DNA of 64,000 bases from NCBI RefSeq assembly GCF_042649685.1, contig NZ_JBHRZT010000020.1, forward strand, positions 620,001 through 684,000, read 5' to 3'. Positions 59,879 to 64,000 of this stretch are shown in pieces (position 1 is the stretch's first letter; every line of letters begins with the position of its first letter). Source of the stretch: Bacillus_BA songklensis (lineage in GTDB: Bacteria > Bacillota > Bacilli > Bacillales > Bacillaceae_H). The notes under the pieces were generated by a model, which saw only the letters and a list, made by a program, of their open reading frames with translations, ran no database searches and was not told the DNA's origin. The translations under genes and the position numbers were made by a program.

Positions 59879-60913
59879 TTACGCTCGTTTAAATTGTTGT
59901 AAGAAACGTACATCGTTTGTATAGAAATGACGGATATCATCGACACCGTACTTTAGCATAGCAATACGCTCTGGACCCATACCAAAAGCAAAACCTTGAT
60001 ATTTCTTAGAATCATAACCCGCCATTTCAAGCACGTTCGGATGCACCATGCCAGCACCTAAAATTTCGATCCAGCCAGTCCCTTTACATACGTTGCAGCC
60101 ATGCCCGCCGCATTTGTGGCAAGAAACGTCTACCTCAACAGATGGCTCTGTGAACGGGAAGAAACTTGGGCGAAGACGGATTTCACGCTCTTCACCAAAC
60201 ATTTTTTTGGCAAATACCTCAAGCGTCCCCTTTAGATCACTCATACGAATGTTTTCATCAATAACAAGGCCTTCAATTTGAGTAAATTGATGTGAGTGTG
60301 TCGCATCGTCATTGTCACGGCGATATACTTTACCAGGGCAAATAATTTTGATTGGTCCTTTACCTTGATTTTTTTCCATCGTACGTGCCTGTACAGGTGA
60401 TGTGTGCGTACGGAGTAAAATTTCCTCCGTAATGTAGAAAGAATCTTGCATATCACGTGCCGGGTGGCCTTTTGGCAAGTTCAACGCCTCAAAGTTATAG
60501 TAGTCTTTTTCTACTTCAGGACCTTCGGCAATACAATAGCCCATTCTTAAAAATAAATCTTCAATCTCTTCGATAACCGCTGTTAGCGGATGATGATTTC
60601 CCACCTTTACCGGACGGCCTGGAAGTGTGACATCAATCGTTTCAGACGCCAGCTTACGCTCCACTTCTGCCTCCTCTAGTAACGCTTGCTTCGCTTCAAG
60701 ACTTGAAGCGATCGCTTCGCGTACTTCGTTTGCCAATGCTCCCATTACAGGACGTTCTTCAGCAGATAATTTCCCCATTCCGCGCAATACTTCTGTAATC
60801 GGGCCTTTCTTTCCAAGATAAGCGACACGAACATCGTTCAGCTCTTTTAAGTCGTTTGCCGATTCAATTTTTACGATTGCTTCCTGCTGCAGCTCTTGTA
60901 AACGTTCTTTCAT
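59879..60913 (-). CDS. pheS: Phenylalanine-tRNA ligase alpha subunit
   Basis: 344 aa. N-terminal coiled coil, class II core with motif 2 and the phenylalanine pocket (GMGPERIAMLKYGVDDIRHFY). AAAGGAGG precedes the ATG. It is controlled by the Phe T-box, although a GC-rich repeat lies between leader and gene. Confidence 0.97.
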   Translation of the reverse strand: MKERLQELQQEAIVKIESANDLKELNDVRVAYLGKKGPITEVLRGMGKLSAEERPVMGALANEVREAIASSLEAKQALLEEAEVERKLASETIDVTLPGRPVKVGNHHPLTAVIEEIEDLFLRMGYCIAEGPEVEKDYYNFEALNLPKGHPARDMQDSFYITEEILLRTHTSPVQARTMEKNQGKGPIKIICPGKVYRRDNDDATHSHQFTQIEGLVIDENIRMSDLKGTLEVFAKKMFGEEREIRLRPSFFPFTEPSVEVDVSCHKCGGHGCNVCKGTGWIEILGAGMVHPNVLEMAGYDSKKYQGFAFGMGPERIAMLKYGVDDIRHFYTNDVRFLQQFKRA

Positions 60914-60954
60914 GCTAAAAATCCTCCTTTATATCATCCATCTTTTTATGATAA

Positions 60955-61135
60955 GAAAAGCGCAAGCGCCTTGGTCAGCCCCGACAAGCGCCGGCCGACT
61001 AAAAGCGACACGTCCTGCGGCAACGTCGGCACCAGTACATCCTGTACGTCGGAGGCCAGAAGGTGAAGCCGTTCTTTGACTTCACCGGCTGGACCGAAGC
61101 GGCTCGAGGGGCTGGGCGCTGGAGCTGGACACTGT
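60955..61135. repeat. GC-rich Bacillaceae intergenic repeat
   Basis: Starts AAGAAAAGCGCAAGCGCCTT and contains TCAGCCCCGACAAGCGCC, and ends GAGGGGCTGGGCGCTGGAGC. Ends are partly complementary. It is far richer in GC than its surroundings. I recall this type as a dispersed repeat in Bacillus and Geobacillus genomes. Only one copy is in the window. Confidence 0.7.
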
Positions 61136-61162
61136 GGTAAGCCAAAATTTCTTAAGCTTAAA

Positions 61163-61432
61163 TAAAAAAACCTCCTCCCAAAAAGGGACGAGGTTTGATC
61201 GCGGTACCACCCTTATTTACGACAAACATATATATGCCGTACAACTTCATCTACATAACGGTTTAAACCGGAGCACCTTTACATCTACTGATGGTCCAAG
61301 TGTCAGCTCTTGAGGTGAATTCACTTATTCTGACCATAAAAATGCTTTCAGTCACGGCATTTCCTCCCTGGATGGCGAGCGATAAGCTACTCTTCTCTGT
61401 CTACGCTTTTTCATATGTAATTCATTTTGTTT
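61163..61432 (-). promoter_or_regulatory. T-box riboswitch leader of pheST, phenylalanine type
   Basis: Minus strand: specifier loop GAA-UUC-ACC with Phe codon UUC at 61317-61319, T-box AGGGTGGTACCGCG at 61200-61213, terminator CCTCGTCCC/GGGAGGAGG then TTTTTTTA at about 61163-61196. Uncharged tRNA-Phe should allow read-through into pheS. Confidence 0.95.
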
Positions 61433-61438
61433 CACTTT

Positions 61439-61467
61439 ATTATATGGAAAAAGAAACGATGTTGCAA
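61439..61467 (-). promoter_or_regulatory. Sigma-A promoter of pheST
   Basis: Minus-strand TTGCAA at 61462-61467, 17-bp spacer, TATAAT at 61439-61444, just after the methylase stop. Confidence 0.8.
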
Positions 61468-62226
61468 CTACATCCCGCGTAAATAATACAGTAAAATTCC
61501 GGTTGCGACCGCTACATTAAGCGATTCACTTTTTCCATAAATCGGAATGTACAAATTTTCGTTTGTTTGTGCTAACAACTGCTCCTCCACACCATTTCCT
61601 TCATTGCCGACTAACAGAACAAACGAACCCACTGGTGGAACCTCCGTATAAGGACGACCATTCTCCAAGGAGGTTCCGTAAATTGGAACACCTTGCTCTT
61701 TTAAGACAGGAATAATGTCCTGGAGGTTCCCTTTAGTAATTGGCAAATGGAAAATTGCCCCTTGTGTTGAGCGGATAACCTTACTATTGTACAAGTCTAC
61801 ACTCCCCGTTCCCACTACAACAAGTTGAACGCCGGCAGCATCTGCTGTCCGAATGATCGTTCCGAGGTTTCCCGGATCCTGAATGGAATCAAGCAACAAC
61901 ACTTTTTGTGCATCTGCCGGTAACTCGTTGTGTTGTTGATAACATAATGCCGCGATTCCCTGGGGCGTTTCCGTATCAGATATCATTTTCATGATTTCAT
62001 CACTTACGATGGTAATAGAAACATTGTCTACATTCCATGCAGAAGGGATATCCACATTCTCTGACACAATCAATTCTTTCACCACTTGTTTCGTCCTCAA
62101 GGCTTCTTCCACCAAATGATAACCTTCAATTAAAAACAATCCCGTTTTATCGCGTTCCTTTTTAGTATGTAGTTTCTTCCACATCTTCACTTGTGGATTT
62201 TTAACTGAATCAATTCTTTTCACCAT
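61468..62226 (-). CDS. ysgA: SpoU/TrmH-family RNA 2'-O-methyltransferase
   Basis: 252 aa. N-terminal substrate-binding part (GLFLIEGYHLVEEAL), then the SPOUT fold with LLDSIQDPGNLGTIIRTADA, FVLLVGNEGNGVEEQ and YGKSESLNVAVATGI, the three motifs of the family. The ATG at 62226 has AAGGGGAC upstream. Target RNA not known. Gene order equals B. subtilis ysgA. Confidence 0.92.
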   Translation of the reverse strand: MVKRIDSVKNPQVKMWKKLHTKKERDKTGLFLIEGYHLVEEALRTKQVVKELIVSENVDIPSAWNVDNVSITIVSDEIMKMISDTETPQGIAALCYQQHNELPADAQKVLLLDSIQDPGNLGTIIRTADAAGVQLVVVGTGSVDLYNSKVIRSTQGAIFHLPITKGNLQDIIPVLKEQGVPIYGTSLENGRPYTEVPPVGSFVLLVGNEGNGVEEQLLAQTNENLYIPIYGKSESLNVAVATGILLYYLRGM

Positions 62227-62340
62227 TCTGTCCCCTTTTTTTAAACTGTTATCATTATATCTCAATTCTGTTTACATATAAAATACCCATAAGACTAACA
62301 ATAATAGTGAGATTCTACATAACAATCGAGGTGACTAAAC

Positions 62341-62553
62341 ATGAGCTTGAATTTACGAAATGCTGTTATATCAAATGTTGCAGGGAATACACAACAAGAA
62401 CTCGAAGCGACGATCATTGATGCCATTCAAAGCGGTGAAGAAAAAATGCTTCCAGGTTTAGGAGTTTTATTTGAAGTGATCTGGAAAAACTCCAATGAAG
62501 AAGATAAACACGAAATGCTTTCAACGTTAGAAAAAGGCTTGGGCAATAAATAG
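62341..62553 (+). CDS. sspI: Small acid-soluble spore protein SspI
   Basis: 70 aa; LNLRNAVISNVAGNTQQEL and MLPGLGVLFEVIWKNS, diagnostic for SspI, made in the forespore. CGAGGTG precedes the ATG. A sigma-G promoter is expected but I could not place it. Confidence 0.95.
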   Translation: MSLNLRNAVISNVAGNTQQELEATIIDAIQSGEEKMLPGLGVLFEVIWKNSNEEDKHEMLSTLEKGLGNK

Positions 62554-62589
62554 CATATTACAAATAACTGACAAAAGAATTAAACATTA

Positions 62590-62732
62590 AGAAGAGGCTG
62601 CCCAGAAGTTACAAACTTGGGGACAGCCTCTTCTTTCGAATTTTCGGGAGACCCCTTGAGTCTCTCGAAAATCTGAAAATGACTCTTTTACGTTAAAATA
62701 AACGCAAAAGAGTCATTTCATATGACGTTATG
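62590..62732. terminator. Three hairpins between sspI and the M42 peptidase gene
   Basis: AAGAGGCTG/CAGCCTCTT with T run (about 62592-62632), TTTTCGGGAGAC/GTCTCTCGAAAA (62640-62671), and AAATGACTCTTTT/AAAAGAGTCATTT (62678-62720). They separate convergent genes. Confidence 0.7.
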
Positions 62733-62746
62733 CTGTTTTTCTCTGA

Positions 62747-63832
62747 TTAGTTAAATGTAATATTCTTCACAGCTTCTGCATCCAAACGTTTGATGACTTC
62801 CACAATCAATTTAACGGCATTTTCATAGTCATCCCGGTGAAGCATTGCCGCATGTGAATGAATATAGCGGGTAGCAATGGTAATGGATAAAGCAGGCACT
62901 CCGTTTGCAGACACATGAATGGATCCAGAATCCGTACCGCCTCCGGCCATTGCATCAAATTGATATGGAATATCCAATTCGTCTGCTACATCTGTCACAA
63001 AGTCACGTAATCCTTTGTGAGACACCATGGACGCATCATATAAAATAATTTGCGGACCTTTGCCCATTTTGCCCATCGCTTCTTTTTCGGATACTCCAGG
63101 TGTATCACCCGCAATTCCTACGTCTACGCCGAATCCAATATCAGGCTGGATAAAGTTAGCCGATGTTTTGGCTCCGCGCAATCCCACTTCTTCTTGAACG
63201 GTTCCAACCCCATATACGATGTTTGGATGATCTGCATCCTTTAACTGCTTTAATACATCAATCGCAATGGCGCATCCAATACGGTTATCCCACGCTTTAG
63301 CCAACAGCATCTTTTCATTGTTCAGTACAGTAAATTCAAAATAAGGGACTACTTGATCACCAGGACGCACGCCCCACTCCATTGCCTCATCACGGCTGGA
63401 AGCCCCAATATCAATGAACATATCTTTAATTTCAACCGGCTTTTTGCGTGCATCCGGAGATAAAATATGAGGAGGCTTCGAACCGATAACTCCCGTTACG
63501 TCTCCCTTTTTCGTCACAACCGTCACACGTTGAGCGAGCATGACTTGAGACCACCAGCCACCGACAGTTTGGAAGCGGATAAATCCCTTATCATCGATTT
63601 GAGTCACCATAAAACCTACTTCATCCAAATGACCTGCTACCATAATTTTAGGACCGTTTTCTTTGCCTGTCTTTTTGGCAATCAAACTCCCTAATCCGTC
63701 TGTTGTGACTTCGTCAGCGTAAGGCTCGATATATTTTTTCATTACTTCACGCGGTTCGCGTTCATTGCCTGGAATTCCTTTTGCATCCGTTAAATCCTTT
63801 AACATGGTCAATGTTTCATCCAATTTTGTCAT
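62747..63832 (-). CDS. ysdC: M42-family glutamyl aminopeptidase
   Basis: 361 aa, metal-dependent peptidase. AGHLDEVGFM, AWDNRIGCAIAID, TVQEEVGLRGA and FDAMAGGGTDSG hold the metal ligands and catalytic glutamates. Family members form large tetrahedral complexes that trim peptides. AAGGAGG precedes the ATG by 12 bases. Same place as B. subtilis ysdC. Confidence 0.93.
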   Translation of the reverse strand: MTKLDETLTMLKDLTDAKGIPGNEREPREVMKKYIEPYADEVTTDGLGSLIAKKTGKENGPKIMVAGHLDEVGFMVTQIDDKGFIRFQTVGGWWSQVMLAQRVTVVTKKGDVTGVIGSKPPHILSPDARKKPVEIKDMFIDIGASSRDEAMEWGVRPGDQVVPYFEFTVLNNEKMLLAKAWDNRIGCAIAIDVLKQLKDADHPNIVYGVGTVQEEVGLRGAKTSANFIQPDIGFGVDVGIAGDTPGVSEKEAMGKMGKGPQIILYDASMVSHKGLRDFVTDVADELDIPYQFDAMAGGGTDSGSIHVSANGVPALSITIATRYIHSHAAMLHRDDYENAVKLIVEVIKRLDAEAVKNITFN

Positions 63833-63900
63833 AAAATCACTTAGCCTCCTTCAATATGTACCTTTACTAACATTATACAGAAAAATTAAACGAAAACGAA

Positions 63901-64000
63901 TTAGTAACCTTGCTCTTGGCGTTGAAAATTAATTTCGTTTTTCACCATATATGCCTGCTTCATATCCTCTGGTGAAAACCCGAGCAATTCACCTAATATT
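63901..64000 (-). CDS. C-terminal end of a protein, partial (YsdB-like by position)
   Basis: The last 32 codons of a gene that runs off the right edge: LLGFSPEDMKQAYMVKNEIN and a stop at 63901. It is soluble and helical at the end. In B. subtilis ysdB precedes ysdC, which is the only basis for the name. Confidence 0.6.
   Translation of the reverse strand, partial: ILGELLGFSPEDMKQAYMVKNEINFQRQEQGY

Overview
The window is a 64-kb chromosomal stretch from a low-GC, endospore-forming member of the Bacillaceae. Gene order follows the Bacillus subtilis region running from ilvB past tRNA-Arg, ysnB, rdgB, rph, gerM, racE, ysmB, gerE, ysmA, sdhBAC, yslB, lysC, uvrC, trxA, etfAB, fadB, fadR, lcfA, yshE, mutS2, polX, cvpA, zapA, rnhC, pheTS, a SpoU methylase and sspI to ysdC. 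GerM, GerE and SspI mark it as a spore former. The genus cannot be fixed from the sequence alone. Most genes read on the minus strand.

Layout. 1-7051: ilvB start with a leucine T-box, ilvE, tRNA-Arg and the ysnB-rdgB-rph-gerM-racE-ysmB block. 7052-15726: an 8.6-kb accessory segment (cation efflux, YmaF-like protein, split FeoB with FeoA, CorA, a phosphatase-like protein lacking its cysteine, an orphan ArsR). It lies between ysmB and gerE and is bracketed by two copies of the gerE 3' end plus terminator. 15727-25747: the sporulation regulator gene gerE, cut in two by an element of 9,749 bp that carries a large serine recombinase. 25808-34800: ysmA, sdhBAC, yslB, lysC-dapA under a lysine riboswitch, uvrC. 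35278-44304: an island not in the B. subtilis order, with glycolipid-type genes interleaved with two Fur-box iron units. 44386-64000: trxA, the fatty-acid degradation operon with a perfect FadR box, mutS2/polX/cvpA/zapA/rnhC, pheST with a Phe T-box, and sspI.

The main discovery is the split gerE. The N-terminal part (25571-25747, 58 codons with its own sigma-K promoter) and the C-terminal part (15774-15854) are on the same strand. They share the core AATG. Joining them at that core restores an uninterrupted 74-codon GerE frame, the length of B. subtilis GerE. The matching junction of the excised circle has a 46-bp dyad with two perfect pairs of 7-bp arms centred on the core, as expected for attP of a serine recombinase. 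The recombinase gene has a sigma-E-like promoter. This fits programmed excision in the mother cell, like skin in sigK. A gerE-intervening element (gin) has, as I recall, been reported in Bacillus cereus ATCC 10987. The cargo here is not phage-like: an FNR regulator with two perfect FNR boxes, a MobA-like protein, a NarL-type response regulator with wreckage of its kinase, two RsbR-type STAS proteins, a SnoaL-like protein and several broken genes. The diverged second gerE 3' end at 7052-7135 suggests that gerE was hit at least twice.

A second discovery is a family of five homologous hairpins (outer stem CCGTCA/TGACGG, inner stem about AATCC/GGATT) spread over 48 kb between genes, with compensating changes in their stems.
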